From Mantis religiosa (taxonomy: Eukaryota > Arthropoda > Insecta > Mantodea > Mantidae): a stretch of 64,000 nucleotides of DNA. The translations under genes and the position numbers were made by a program. The notes below the pieces were generated by a model. The model worked only from the letters and a program-made list of their open reading frames with translations, ran no database searches and was not told the origin of the DNA. This document shows, piece by piece, positions 1-9,483 of the stretch. Position 1 is the stretch's first letter. Every line of letters begins with the position of its first letter. The stretch spans positions 2,416,001-2,480,000 of the forward strand of contig JAUKNK010000147.1 in assembly GCA_030765055.1 (NCBI GenBank), written 5' to 3'.

Positions 1-659
1 GGAAGATAAAACTACATCACTAAAGAAATGTCCCCTAAGGGACGCGAGAAAAAGTCCGAATATTTCTTCCCATGACCCCGAAGGTCAAAATCCGGTGGGA
101 CAAAAAACTGAAGTTGCCTATATATAGGAGGGGATGAAATACCAATAAGATAAATATGAGGAAAACAAACGACCAATCAAAAGTGCTATGCATCCGTGAT
201 AAGGGCAGAATAGTCATGAAATAGGAAAGGAGCATGGATAGATAGTCCGCGGTCGGAAAGGACACGAAGAGACCTGGAACGTCGCGGCACTTCATCTTGG
301 TTCGTTTCGGCAGATGGCGGCGTAAAGTGACGAGACATTGCAGAGTAAAAATTACAATTAGTTGCGGGAAAGTGAAACGTGGGCAACTTGAATAAAAGAG
401 TGATACCGACGTCGTGACGAGCAAGTGTATTGGGGAGCAAGCTATGATCTCAATATTCTATAAAAACACTGGTGGGAGAAGTCAAGGAAGCATAGTGTAT
501 TTCCACTAAAACGCCGGAACCTGGGACGGAGTACACTTATGATCAGCTGATGAGAACCATTCGCTGGTCCGGAGCATAATCGGTCTTTCCCTGATTGCAC
601 CCTACACGAATAGGAACCTGACCTCAATGCCTTTTTCCTGAACTAGTACTATATCCACC

Positions 660-1450
660 GATTCCCACCTCAATGTGCAAGCAGAGGATTTTGTAAAGCT
701 ACCAGAAAGCATCTGCATGCATACGAGGGAACCAACTACTGGGTATACATAACCTCTGATGCACCAACTTGTTTTCTATGCAAGCAGAAACAGGAAGGGC
801 ACCTCGCCCGGCAATGCTCGAAAGAAAAAGAAAGAAAGAAAGAAAACCAGTTCTACGGCAACAAATAGAGCCAACCTAAAGCATGTGTAAATACTAGCTG
901 GCCACGCGGAAACAGCTGAAAGTCAACAATACAAATTAGTCCAACCTAATGAATAGAAGGATACCAGCATGGATTTGAATTTCCCTAAATTGCCGGATAA
1001 AAACTAAACTACTCTAAAAGGTAAAGAGAAAGAGTTAGCCTGGCTCCTAATAAACCAGATAACACAACCATAACTTTACATAAAATCATTTCGAACGTAG
1101 AGTCGGATAACGCTTCGCTAGCATAAACTGAAACTAAAGCTACCGATTCTAATCCCAGCCGTAAACCACCAAATAAGAAAGTGAAAGCTTAAGAAACTGG
1201 CGTTTGTGAAATATTTTCTCCTGTGAAGAAATGGTGGAAAATACATCCCAGGACTACCCGCTCAGCTTTCTACAACTTCAAAGCTTATTTGAAATCAACA
1301 GATGCGCCTAAAATCGCCTCAGAATATACTAATGATATTGAGGGGTTGCATGAAATGCTAAAAAAACTACAGCCACAGTACCAAAGGTAAAAAGTTAAAA
1401 CAAAGAGCACAAAGTTTGAAAGAAACGCTCCATACCGTTCTAAATTGCAA
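660..1450 (+). pseudogene. LINE A ORF1 (gag-like nucleic-acid-binding protein), decayed
   Basis: This is the RNA-binding ORF1 of a Jockey/LOA/I-type non-LTR retrotransposon. The clearest signature is a zinc knuckle at 770-817 reading CFLCKQKQEGHLARQC, preceded by GTNYWVYITSDAPT, as is typical of insect LINE ORF1 proteins. The spacing between the second Cys and the His is six residues, against the usual four, because Lys-Gln is duplicated. The frame stops at 866-868. Further ORF1-like text resumes at about 1205-1390 (EIFSPVKKWWK, EYTNDIEGLHEML), which resembles the C-terminal part of such proteins. Several frameshifts and stops separate the pieces. A candidate N-terminus (MSPKGREKKSE) lies at position 29, but the link is weak, and I could not assign 50-650 with confidence. 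The endonuclease of ORF2 follows at 1540, the normal LINE order. Confidence 0.65.
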
Positions 1451-1539
1451 TAAAAACATCAGTTTTTCTCCAGAAAATGTAAACAGCAACTGAAGAACAT
1501 CGTAAGATAGTGAAAACAAATGTATGCATATGTGCTATA

Positions 1540-1945
1540 TCAAACTATTCGTTATTTGCGTGTTTACTCGTTATCGTAATACCAGTGGAACACAAATGGT
1601 GTTAAACTTCAATTAGAACAGGTGCAGATATAACTAAGCAGCAAACCCCAGCAATTTTTGTTTAAAATAAAACAAACTTTAAGAACGATTGTGCAACAAC
1701 GTTAAGAAACTATACAGCATACAACAAAAATCGCAACAATGCAACTCATGCCAGCGGAGGAATTCCAACATATGTTAATAATAATTTAGTACACAAAGAA
1801 ATTAAACTTAATACATTCTTGGAAGTAGTAGCTGTAAGTGTACTCTGCCCACCATAAATTTCCATCTACAACATTTATCTACCAAACAGTATACAACTAG
1901 ATTTGAACATCCCCTTGTAGCTAGTAACACAACTCCCTAATTTTG
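1540..1945 (+). pseudogene. LINE A ORF2: N-terminal endonuclease domain (first part)
   Basis: This is the start of ORF2, the apurinic-like endonuclease that nicks the target for LINE integration. Readable motifs are QWNTNGVKLQLEQVQI at about 1585, then HASGGIPTYVNNN and HKEIKLNTFLEVVAVSV at 1750-1840, and SIYNIYLPNS at about 1860. These are hallmark blocks of I/Jockey/LOA-clade endonucleases. In-frame stops interrupt it, for example after VQI. The domain breaks off after QLPN at about 1940, just before the GDFN motif. GDFN appears at 3435 in the continuation, so the domain was split by the LINE at 1946-3421. Order, motif continuity and strand all support one element. The protein is not functional. 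Confidence 0.7.
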
Positions 1946-2076
1946 TATGGTGTATCTGCATTCCAGGATGTTCTTAATAAAAAATGGGCAGTTAAAAAAC
2001 TTGCACAAATTCAAAGGGATTCCTCCTTCGCATAATTCGAGGATATCGTACAATCTCCACTGATGCAGCTCAGATT

Positions 2077-3117
2077 ATGGCTAACATAGAACCTTTGGCT
2101 CTCACTGGTTTATCAACAGCAACTATTATGAATTTAAGACATGAACGTGAATGTGCGTCTTATCTGTCTCACTTAAAACTACAAATCCCGGAGCATCCTA
2201 CCACAGCAGGACACCCATCAAGTTTTGTAACCTGTTTAAAGGAAATATGTAATTTTCATGATTATTACATATATACAGATGGTTCGCGTTACCAATTTGA
2301 AGATAATATATCTGCAGTGGGATGTGCTTTTGTTGTTTATGAGAACCAAACGGAACTAACTCACTCCATGTTTAAATTGTCACCTGAATGTTCTGTATTC
2401 CAGTCGGAGCTCTTAGCAATTAAAGAAGCTATAAAATTGTGTACTGTTAATGGGAACAGTGCCCGTATTCTTAGTGATTCACAATCAGCTCTACTCGCTA
2501 TTAATGATAAACACAACTTAAATTCATTAGCACATGAAATCAGAACCTTGCTTCAAAAGCATCCTGGACATATTTGCATGGGATGGGTTAAAGGACACAG
2601 TGGAATTTTAGGTAACGAGAGAGCTGATTGCTTGGCTATGAAGGCTGCAGAATCCAATCTTCCTGTGACATACCCTCTATGTTCTATTTCTTCTGTAAGG
2701 AGAATAATACATCAACATATTCTTGAAGAATGGAACCAACAATGGCTAACAACTCCAAATGGAAGTTTAACAAAAACATTATTTTTCCCTAGTGTATATG
2801 ACAGAGGAAAATGTGAAAGTCTTGTACCAAATTTTGTTTTGACACAATATTTAAGTGGACATGGTAAATTTGGTGAATACTTATCACGTTTTCACTTAAC
2901 ATCTAACTCCAAGTGCATGTGTGGTGAAGAATTTCAAACTGTGGTTCATCTCCTTTTCTGTTGTCCCATTTTCTGGAGGGAAAGACAAGAATTAATATTC
3001 AAGCTAGACTCTCTAGGAACTGAAATTTCTGCTCGACTCACACCTTTGCTAAAGAAGCCACAACAGTATAAATACTTCATGATGTTTATAAACTCAATGT
3101 TCAAACGTCTGAAATAG
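2077..3117 (+). CDS. LINE B ORF2 C-terminal fragment: RNase H plus zinc-finger tail (346 aa open frame)
   Basis: This is the longest intact LINE frame in the window. The RNase H fold is clear. The first Asp is in YTDGS (residues about 65-69), the Glu in SELLAIKEA (about 109), the next Asp in LSDSQSAL (about 132), and the last His/Asp in KGHSGILGNERAD (about 170-182). All four catalytic carboxylates are present. A C-terminal CMCGEEFQTVVHLLFCCP block is the CCHC motif found after RNase H in I- and R1-type LINEs. The Met at 2077 is only the first Met of the open frame. The natural protein extended upstream, and the reading frame without ATG continues in other frames to about 1946. It is a fragment of a larger polyprotein with no visible promoter, so it is unlikely to be expressed as such. 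Confidence 0.75.
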   Translation: MANIEPLALTGLSTATIMNLRHERECASYLSHLKLQIPEHPTTAGHPSSFVTCLKEICNFHDYYIYTDGSRYQFEDNISAVGCAFVVYENQTELTHSMFKLSPECSVFQSELLAIKEAIKLCTVNGNSARILSDSQSALLAINDKHNLNSLAHEIRTLLQKHPGHICMGWVKGHSGILGNERADCLAMKAAESNLPVTYPLCSISSVRRIIHQHILEEWNQQWLTTPNGSLTKTLFFPSVYDRGKCESLVPNFVLTQYLSGHGKFGEYLSRFHLTSNSKCMCGEEFQTVVHLLFCCPIFWRERQELIFKLDSLGTEISARLTPLLKKPQQYKYFMMFINSMFKRLK

Positions 3118-3381
3118 TTTAAATTAATATTCATCAGATTATAACATATTTTCTTCCTTCTAGTATTTAAAATATTTTTGTTAAAATTGTGTATTTTTAT
3201 GTATCAACTCTAACCCTAATATACCACTTTCATGATGTTTATAAACTCAGTGTTTAAACGTCTGAAATAGTTTAAATTAATATGCATCAGATTATAGCAT
3301 ATTTTCTTCCTTCTAGTATTTAAAATATTTTTGTTAAAATTGTGTATTTTTATGTATCAACTCTAACCCTAATATACCACT
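3076..3381 (+). repeat. 153-bp tandem duplication at the LINE B 3' end (2 copies)
   Basis: Copy 1 is 3076-3228 and copy 2 is 3229-3381. Each starts with ttcatgatgtttataaactc and ends with ctaatataccact. The unit contains the last 42 nt of the RNase H frame, its stop, and most of the 3' UTR. The copies differ by a handful of substitutions seen by eye, such as tcaaacg/ttaaacg and attcatc/atgcatc. The element therefore ends in two tandem 3' tails. Confidence 0.9.
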
Positions 3382-3422
3382 GTATAAAATAGGGTTCATA
3401 AATCTGGATAAATAAAAAAAAT

Positions 3423-3535
3423 CGTTTATATTAGCGGGTGATTTTAATAGTGATATTTTCTATGGGGTTTCTCATCTACAAACCAGCTTGATAAGACAGT
3501 TGAACGCTTTCTAGACTTATGAAACCGGTAGTCCA
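3423..3535 (+). pseudogene. LINE A ORF2: endonuclease GDFN segment
   Basis: This short piece of endonuclease reads FILAGDFNSDIFYGVSH and then, after a frameshift, TVERFLDL. GDFN is the conserved Asp/Asn motif of LINE endonucleases. It resumes exactly where the 1540-1945 piece stopped, and it is cut in turn at 3535 by the left end of the Mutator-like transposon. The remainder of the domain continues at 12236. Confidence 0.75.
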
Positions 3536-3553
3536 AGGGACCCTGGGACTGAA
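3536..3553 (+). repeat. MULE left terminal inverted repeat
   Basis: The 18-bp sequence AGGGACCCTGGGACTGAA is the exact reverse complement of 12218-12235. Similarity stops right after these 18 bases. Confidence 0.9.
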
Positions 3554-4165
3554 AAATGACCGAAAAATGGTAAAATTTGGCTAATTTAGGTTTTACGATA
3601 TATTCCCTAAAGCTTCAGCCATCGGTTGGCACTGGGATTATTTAGATCCCGCCATTTTTAAATGTTTAACGCGGGATTTAAATTACACGTGCATTGGCAT
3701 TTAAACGCCCCTTTTATACTTAACAACTCTAATGGTTAGTTTTCACCGAATTTAATGGCTTTTTAGCTGTTCATTGCGCTCCGTTTAATCAAATGCAGTT
3801 CAACCTTAGTACAGGGCTGTTTTTTGCTGCTATCTGGTGAGATGGCAGTGGATTATTACTACGTATCGAACATCAAATCTGTGATCAGCTAAAATATTCA
3901 ATCATATGTACAATAAAATGTACTTCGGCACTATTTTACTCTTATTTGATCTGAGATGGACAAAGGACTTCATTATATAGGTAACTGTTGTATTGTATTG
4001 TTCATAAATTTATCTAAGTTTGCAGGTTCGTTATCGTTTTGACTTCCTATGCTAACCTCATGGTGTCTTCCATGTGTGAGCATGTGCTATTTATTTATCT
4101 TTATTATTATCTTGGTAAAATAGTTTTTTCTCAAGTTTTGTGTTATATTTCAAGTGCAGTGTGTA

Positions 4166-4310
4166 ATGTGTCTGCCTTTGGGCAAAAATAGTAAGAAGAA
4201 AGAAGCGGCTAGAAAGCCTGGTATAACAATGTGGAACAAAAATCATGAACAGAAATCATCAGATACACAAATGGATTGTCCTGATGCAGGTATTGATAAG
4301 GTATAAATAT
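4166..4310 (+). pseudogene. MULE transposase, N-terminal piece before the Gypsy insertion
   Basis: An ATG at 4166 opens a frame reading MCLPLGKNSKKKEAARKPG and continuing to DAGIDK. It is basic and of low complexity, like the N-termini of this arthropod transposase family. It is cut at 4310 by the LTR retrotransposon, and the reading resumes at 9907 with NISKNEEKFARFHEL. The 4-bp sequence atat at 4307-4310 is repeated at 9907-9910 as the target duplication. The choice of start rests only on its being the first ATG of the open frame. Confidence 0.55.
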
Positions 4311-4733
4311 TGTGACTTTGTGGGTTCGTGAAATGAAAAGTCCAATTTTACCACTCAAAAATGTTCTTTATTTCCGCCGACTTACAGTTAAACACTTGCC
4401 AATTACACAAAATTACTTGCTGCACACAATTACGATTCACCAGTTCGTCCGTTATCGTTCCGATGCACGTACACGGCGCTACTTCACTAGCACGTCAAAC
4501 GCTAACTAACTGTCTCTCTGAAACCCTTTTATAGGAATGTCAGTGTTTTTCTAGAAGTCTCTAATCACCGAACGTTCCAGACCACCGGAGAAGGGGAGAG
4601 AAACAACGACGGACCGGTGACACTACTGCAAATCACCCCTCAGTTAGTGACAGGAGACAGATGAGTGGGCGTGGCGTGGCCTCCGGCCCCTTCTCGGCTG
4701 TTGTCTGTGGTGCTTCCCGATAACTGGGTGACA
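4311..4733 (-). repeat. 3' LTR of Gypsy copy 1
   Basis: This 423-bp LTR is bounded by the same TGT/ACA ends as its partner at 9484-9906. Read on the minus strand it holds a TATA-like box (TATAAAAGG near 4530-4538) and an AATAAA polyadenylation signal near 4368. Confidence 0.92.
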
Positions 4734-4746
4734 CTGCTACCTCCTC
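4734..4746 (-). other. Polypurine tract of Gypsy copy 1
   Basis: On the minus strand GAGGAGGTAGCAG immediately precedes the 3' LTR. This is the usual position of the plus-strand primer. The equivalent in copy 2 is GAGGAGGGAGCAG at 18989-19001. The pol stop codon lies at its edge. Confidence 0.7.
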
Positions 4747-7700
4747 AAAGCTGGTCGTCCAGAACAGCACCATCATAGCGGGCTAGACGATCCAGGTGTA
4801 CCACCAACATCTTCCCTCGGGGAACCTTCTGGATGCGGTAGACCACGTCGTTAATCCTCTTCACCACCCGGTACGGTCCTTGCCATGGCTGCTGGAGCTT
4901 CGGGCACCGTCCCTTGGTCCGGATAGGACGGTACAACCAGACTAGGTCACCTTGCTGGAACCCTTGGCTGTTGGCTTGCCTGTCATACCTGGTCTTCATG
5001 CGGTCGCTCGCCTTCTGGATGTTCTGGCGAGCCATCTCGTGCATGTCGTGGAGATGGTCCACCAAGTACTCCACATACTCGATCGCTGGCTGTTTCGCTT
5101 CCGGAGGGCTTCCAAAAGCCAGGTCACAAGGGAGGCGTAACTCTCGGCCGAACATTAAGCTGGCTGGCGTCATCCCAGTTGTGTCGTGTGTAGATGAGCG
5201 GTAGGCTAGCAAGAACAGTGGCACCTTGACGTCCCAGTCTCGCTGATGGCTGGCCACGACCTTCCTCAGGTGTTCCTCTAAGGTCTTGATGTACCTTTCG
5301 ACCATGCCATCCGACTGGGGATGTAGAGGTGTGGTGCGGGTCTTGTTCACCCCAGGCCTTTGTAGTGCCTCCTTCATTAGGTTGGACTCAAAGTTGGTAC
5401 CCTGGTCACTGTGTAGCTCTAACGGCATCCCAAATCGGCAGAACACTTGCTCCACGAGGCAGTCTGTGATTGTCTTTGCCTCTTGGTGTGGGATGGCATA
5501 CACCTCCGGCCACTTGGTGAAGTAGTCCACGACCACCATTAGGTACTTGTTGCCTCGGTCGGAAACTGGGAACGGTCCAGCAATGTCAACGGCGATCCGT
5601 TCGAATGGGGCTCCGATGTTGTACTCCTGCATGTGACCCCGGCTCCTAGTCTGGGGGCCACGACTCGCCGCGCACACGTGACACTGACGGCACCATCTCT
5701 CGGCATCTGCTCGGAGTCTCAGCCAGTAGTATCGCTGCCGAAGTTTGTCGATCGTTCGGTTCGCTCCCAGGTGTCCTCCCGAAGTACCAGCGTGCACTTC
5801 CTCCAAGACTTCCGGGACCTTACTCCGTGGAAGTACTAACTGTTCTCTCTGCGTCTTCCCATCGGGTGACTCCCATACCCGGAACAGCACGCCCTCTTTG
5901 GTCTTCAACGAGTCCCATTGGGCCCAATACGACTTGTAAGTGGCGCTCCTCGGTGCGATGTCCTCCCAGGTTGGTCTCGTCCCTGCCTCCACTTCCCTCA
6001 AGAGTGGCCCCAAGTCTGCGTCCGCCAGCTGCTCCCTCCTCAGGCCTGCGCTATCCCAGCCATCCGCAGGCACTGCCGTGACTACTCGGACTGCTGCGGC
6101 ACGCTCCTTCTCCTCCACTCTTGTACACTGGCCGCACTCTTCCGGACAGGGTCTTCGGGACATGGCGTCAGCGTTACCGTGGCTCTTCCCTCTACGATGT
6201 TCCAAGGTGAAGTCGTACTCCTGTAGCCTCTGGACCCAACGTGCTGTCTGGCCTTCCAGGTTCTTAAAGCTCAATAGCCAGGTTAGGGCGGAATGGTCAG
6301 TCCTCAGGTGGAATGGCTGACCGTACAGGTACTTGTGGAAGTGCTCCAATGTCTTTACTACCGCCAGTAACTCCCGTCGGGTGACGCAGTAGTTCTTCTC
6401 TGCCTTGGATAGCGTCTTGCTGTAATAGGCTATCACCCGCTCATGGCCGTCCTGGATCTGCGACAGGACGCCTCCAATGCAATGGTCGCTGGCGTCGGTG
6501 TCCACAATGAAGGCGCCACCCGGTTGTGGGAAACCCAAAATTGGAGCACTGCACAGGGTCTCCTTTAGGTGCTGGAAAGCGTTTTCGGCGTCCTCTGTCC
6601 ACACATAAGGCCGGTGTTCCTCCGTCAGGCGGGTGAGGGGTTTTGCGATGTTGGAGAACCCCTTTATGAAGCGGCGGTAATAACTGCACAGCCCCAGGAA
6701 ACTGCGCAACTCTTTCCTATCCTTTGGGCGAGGCCAATCTCTCACAGCCTGTGTCTTCTCCGGGTCTGTGGCCACTCCGGTTGCCGAGACTATGTGGCCC
6801 AAGTAGTTAACTTCCTTGCGGAAGAGCTGGCACTTCTTCGCGTTCAGCTTCAAGTTGGTCGCTTGCAGTCTCTGTAGCACCTTACTCAGGTTCTCGAGGT
6901 GATCTTCAAAAGTCTTCCCGACGAAGATGATGTCGTCCAGGTATAGCAGACAGGCATCGTAAGTCAGCCCTCTCATCACTGACTCCATCAGGCGCTGGAA
7001 GGTAGCTGGTGCGTTGCAGAGGCCAAAGGGCATAACCGTGAACTGTCAGAGCCCTTGGCCCGTCGAGAATGCAGTCTTCTCCTTGTCTCTCGGGTCTAGA
7101 GCTACCTGCCAGTAGCCCGACTTCAGGGCCAGGGTCGAGAACCACTGTGCACCAGCTAGCGTGTCCAGGGTGTCGTCAATCCGGGGTAAGGGAAAACAGT
7201 CCTTCCGGGTGACGGCGTTCAACTTTCTGTAGTCTACGCAGAAGCGCAGCTCGCCGTTCTTCTTTGTTACCAAGACTACAGGGGAACACCAAGGGCTGTC
7301 AGACTCTTCAATCACTCCCCTGGATCTCATGTCCTCCAGCATGTCTCGTACCGCAACTTGCTTCGCCAGCGGAACGCGTCTATGTGGTTGCCGAATAGAT
7401 CGGGCGTCCCCGCTGTCGATGCGGTTAAGCACTTTGTCCGTGCGGCCGTAGTCACTATCACCTTGGCTGAAGACGCGCTGATACCGCCTTAGCAGTTGTC
7501 GAACCTTCTCCAGCTGTTCTGTGGTCAGGTGGTCGGCCGCCCTCTCCACCAAGCCTTCTAGCCGGGGCCCCAGGTGTTGCTCCGGCGCCGGCTCCTGTGT
7601 CTCGTCGATAGCTGTTACGCTCACCACGGGCTCGCACATTCCCAACTCCGTCCCGGTCTGGACGTCGTGATCGGCGTCCGTAGGATTTAGCAGTCTCACG

Positions 7701-8269
7701 GGCACCTCCTCTTGGCACGGCAGCAATGCCCTGGCTACACACAGTCCGTTTACAGGCGTCTTCTGGTCCAGCATCATGTTCCTGGTTCTCTGGCCCTCCA
7801 GTCGCGCCGTCACCACCACCTCGCTCCTCGCGGGGACAACCACGTCTTCGTCCAAGACGACCCTGAAAATTCCAAGGCGCTCTTCAGGTTGACGGAGTAT
7901 AACCTCTTCTCCGTTAAGCCGCAGGACCTTCTTGCCGACGTCGACCGTCGCCTCGTGGCTCCTGAGGGCATCCAGTCCCAGAATCACCTCCTCAGCCACC
8001 TTCGCGACGAACACCCACAGACGCACGGCACTCCGTCCCAAATTCAGCTCCAGCAGGGCCTCCCTCTCCACAGGCAAGGTGTCGCCCGATGCCGTGACAA
8101 GCTGGTATGGCCGGCTTGGCTTCCTTGTCGGCAAACCCTTCGCCACGTCAGGTCTGATGATGGTCACGGCCGCCCCGGTGTCCACCAGCACGCGGCACGG
8201 CTTTCCTCTTATCCAACCATCCGCGATGAGGCTGTCATCCATACGCCGGCTGACGGCGCGCAGTGTCAC
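4745..8269 (-). pseudogene. pol: Gypsy copy 1 pol polyprotein with one in-frame stop
   Basis: The polyprotein does reverse transcription and integration. Protease: VLVDTGAAVTIIRP with the catalytic DTG at residue 30 from the Met at 8269. RT: FCVDYRKLNAVT, MPFGLCNAPATFQ and the active site YLDDIIFVG. RNase H: DTDASDHCIGGVLSQ and RTDHSAL. Integrase: an HHCC zinc finger (HLGANRT through CHVCAASRG), then Asp in AVDIAGPFP, Asp in LHSDQGTNF and Glu in SDGMVERYI, and a GPYRVVKRIND block near the end. No chromodomain follows. A single TGA at 7046-7048 stands where the sister copy has an Arg codon, so the gene splits into open frames 8269-7046 and 7033-4745 in the same phase. The frame is offset from gag and overlaps its 3' end in copy 2, suggesting ribosomal frameshifting. 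Confidence 0.9.
7046..7048 (-). other. Premature TGA in Gypsy copy 1 RT
   Basis: On the minus strand the codon after GQGL is TGA, then QFTVMPFGL. Copy 2 has AGG at the same place. It lies between the VDYRKL and YLDD blocks of RT. Nothing else in the pol frame of copy 1 appears broken. Confidence 0.85.
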
Positions 8270-8319
8270 TCGAGGGGATGGTGGTGATGGCGCCGACGTG
8301 CCCCTCTACACGACGGCCC

Positions 8320-9438
8320 TTACTCGTTTTCCGGCTGCTCTTCCTGGTGTGGGCAGTCTCTCTGCAGGTGTCCGGGCTGTCCACACCCCCAACACAGGCC
8401 ACTAGGTGTTCGCCGGCGCCCCTCAGCTGGTCTTCTGTCTCCGGCGTAGCGGACACTCCTCGTTCTCGACGTCGGGATGGATGTTATTTTGGCCGCCTCC
8501 ATCCTTAATGCCGCTGTCAGCGCCTCGTGGATGGTTTTATATTCCCCGAGCATTAGGCGCTGACGAATCTCCGTGTCCCGTACCCCGTCGACAAAATTGT
8601 AGGCGGCTTCCCGGGATACGAACTCCAGTGGCAGGTCAACCAAGGCCTTGCTAGCCAGCTGCTCGATCGCAATGGCGAACTCCTGCAGCGTCTCCCCCGG
8701 CTGCTGTGACCTTGCCTTTAGCTGGCTGCGGTATGCTGCGGCTAAGCGGTGGTTCCCGAAGCGATTCTCCAGGGCTTCCCAGATGTCCTTGGGCGCCGCC
8801 GTCGTCTGCACCGCGTTTAGGACTTCCGCGGCTCTTCCCTGGAGGCTGGCTATTAACTGTGTGGCCTCCTCCTCCAGTGACCATCCGTTGTGCCTGGCCA
8901 CTGTGTCGAACTGGTGGCGGAAGACCTCAAACGTTGACGCGCCGTCATACTTGGGAGGTTTGACGCGCGCAGATGTTGTGTCGCGTCCCGGCGCGTCGGT
9001 CTTTAAATCCTTCAGCTTCCTGCCGACGACGTCCTCCACCATGGCGTTCAGGGACTTCACGCTGCTGTCGGCTTTTCCTTCCAGCTCATTAACGCGGCTC
9101 GCCAGGTCTTCGACGCGCTCGCCTAACTCTGTGACGTCCTCTTTTACGCCGGCCAACTGTTCTTCGAACTTTGCGGCGAGAGCCTCGTTCGCCGCCTTCA
9201 TTTCCGTGGCCAGACTGCCGTTCGCTGCTCTCATTTCTGTGGTTAACTCGGCCTTCATTTCTTCCATCTTCTCGGTGATGTTGTCGTTGGCCGTCTTCAT
9301 TTGTTTCAGTTCCGCGGTGATGTTGTCGTTGGCCGTCTTCATTTGTTTCAACTCGGCGGTGAGGTTGTTGTTTGCCGCTTCTATTTTCTCTGTTAACTCG
9401 TTCATCTTCGCCAAAAGCATTTCCAATGCGGATTCCAT
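8320..9438 (-). CDS. gag: Gypsy copy 1 Gag (about 372 aa)
   Basis: Gag forms the retrotransposon particle and binds its RNA. From the Met at 9438 the protein starts MESALEMLLAKMNEL. It then has a long coiled coil built from 14-residue units such as TANDNITAELKQMK (about residues 8-110), a capsid-like middle (PKYDGASTFEVFRHQF; LQGRAAEVLNAV; EFAIAIEQLASKAL), and a CCHC zinc knuckle CWGCGQPGHLQRDCP near the C-terminus. The open frame continues upstream to an ATG at 9531 inside the 5' LTR. I prefer 9438 because copy 2 has the matching Met (MDAALEKIL) and everything upstream overlaps LTR and primer-binding sequence. Gag looks intact. Confidence 0.85.
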   Translation of the reverse strand: MESALEMLLAKMNELTEKIEAANNNLTAELKQMKTANDNITAELKQMKTANDNITEKMEEMKAELTTEMRAANGSLATEMKAANEALAAKFEEQLAGVKEDVTELGERVEDLASRVNELEGKADSSVKSLNAMVEDVVGRKLKDLKTDAPGRDTTSARVKPPKYDGASTFEVFRHQFDTVARHNGWSLEEEATQLIASLQGRAAEVLNAVQTTAAPKDIWEALENRFGNHRLAAAYRSQLKARSQQPGETLQEFAIAIEQLASKALVDLPLEFVSREAAYNFVDGVRDTEIRQRLMLGEYKTIHEALTAALRMEAAKITSIPTSRTRSVRYAGDRRPAEGRRRTPSGLCWGCGQPGHLQRDCPHQEEQPENE

Positions 9439-9465
9439 GGCTGTAGTGTTCGGTGATGTTATCTT

Positions 9466-9482
9466 CCCGCTTCCTGACACAA
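9466..9482 (-). other. Primer-binding site of Gypsy copy 1
   Basis: On the minus strand the sequence two bases after the 5' LTR is TTGTGTCAGGAAGCGGG. Copy 2 has TGGTGTCAGGAAGCGGG in the same place, which begins with the TGG expected for pairing with a tRNA CCA end. So copy 1 carries a G-to-T change at the second base. I do not assign the tRNA. Confidence 0.6.
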
Positions 9483-9483
9483 G

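Larger units (their letters stand above)
1943..3421 (+). mobile_element. LINE B: 5'-truncated I/R1/LOA-type LINE inserted in LINE A
   Basis: Element B starts in the RT connection region (frame reading YGVSAFQDVLNKKW from about 1946, with LRIIRGYRTISTDAAQIM before 2077). It runs through RNase H and a zinc-finger tail to a short A-rich end (aataaaaaaa, about 3411-3421). It lacks ORF1, endonuclease and polymerase, as expected for 5' truncation during target-primed reverse transcription. The flanking endonuclease text of LINE A stops at about 1940 and resumes at 3423. The flanks aattttgta and aatcgtttata may be a decayed target duplication, but they are imperfect. The exact 5' junction is uncertain by 10-20 bp. 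Confidence 0.6.

Noticed and set aside
3523..3535. Possible target duplication of the MULE (aaccggtag versus aaccatctg)
   Set aside because: Only about five of nine positions agree and the spacing from the TIR differs on the two sides.
4914..6877. Plus-strand frames of 60-130 codons across the Gypsy copy 1 pol region
   Set aside because: Antisense shadows of the minus-strand pol frame. The same holds for 7712-9682, 19051-20929, 21739-24000 and the minus-strand frames over 46450-50880.
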